Source: Streptococcaceae bacterium
Lineage (GTDB): Bacteria > Bacillota > Bacilli > Lactobacillales > Streptococcaceae
Direction: 5' to 3'
Assembly: GCA_902836505.1 (NCBI GenBank)
Contig: CADFQU010000064.1
Location: 1 to 6,009, forward strand
DNA length: 6,009 nucleotides
Within the stretch, counting starts at the first letter, position 1, and each line of letters starts with the position of its first letter. Shown here piece after piece: positions 5,951 through 6,009 of this stretch. The translations under genes and the position numbers were made by a program. The notes under the pieces were generated by a model. That model was not told the origin of the DNA, did no database searches, and was given only the letters and a program-made list of their open reading frames with translations.

Positions 5951-6009
5951 TTTGGGATTGTTGAGCAAGACGCAGTGGTTGAGTGGGCTCTACTACGCTG
6001 ATTTCATCA
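5916..6009. repeat. Probable dispersed streptococcal intergenic repeat, cut by window end
   Basis: After the GGCTGGGACAAAAGTCC hairpin comes a non-coding block starting at TGAGCAAGACGCAGTGG (5962-5978) and running to TTTCATCA at the window edge. Its right half can form a second, imperfect hairpin: 5971-5983 with 5988-6000, loop TGGG, nine Watson-Crick or wobble pairs interrupted by mismatches. No reading frame with a ribosome binding site crosses it. I recall very similar 'CTGGGACAGAA ... GACGCAGTGGTTGA' blocks between genes in mitis- and sanguinis-group genomes. That is memory, not a search. The right end is missing. Confidence 0.5.

Overview
The window looks like a chromosomal segment of a low-GC Firmicute, most likely a Streptococcus of the mitis/sanguinis type. 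I infer this from the AT-rich codon use, the strong AGGAG-type ribosome binding sites, the extended -10 promoter (TGnTATAAT), the fused solute-binding/permease amino-acid transporter typical of streptococci, and a 3'-terminal non-coding sequence that resembles dispersed intergenic repeats I remember from oral streptococci. No species can be fixed from the sequence alone. All five genes look intact, and there is no insertion sequence, phage gene, CRISPR array, tRNA or rRNA.

Layout. Positions 1-128 are a leader with a candidate extended -10 promoter. It leads into an SPFH/Band 7 membrane protein (129-1016, +). A near-ideal sigma-A promoter at 1065-1093 then drives a 71-residue, single-domain HTH-like protein (1126-1341, +), which ends at a strong, symmetrical terminator (1353-1383). 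About 110 bases of mostly unexplained sequence follow, holding one imperfect hairpin (1400-1436). Next is the leftward amino-acid ABC transporter operon. Its terminator (1494-1533) lies against the stop codon of the ATPase gene (1537-2277, -), which overlaps by one base the gene for a fused solute-binding/permease protein (2277-3839, -). A 120-base divergent promoter region separates that operon from a rightward gene for a large DUF2207-family membrane protein with a glycine-rich tail (3960-5867, +). The last 142 bases hold two hairpins and the start of a probable intergenic repeat that is cut by the window edge.

How the genes work together. Only the ATPase/permease pair is clearly one functional unit: a polar amino-acid importer, most likely for glutamine or a similar substrate, with the binding domain tethered to the permease. 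The SPFH protein, the small HTH-like protein and the DUF2207 protein are neighbours with no demonstrated link. The short region between the transporter and the DUF2207 gene contains a 12-base perfect palindrome that could bind a shared regulator. I see no clearly new multi-gene system. The least understood items are the 71-residue protein, the DUF2207 protein and the terminal repeat.
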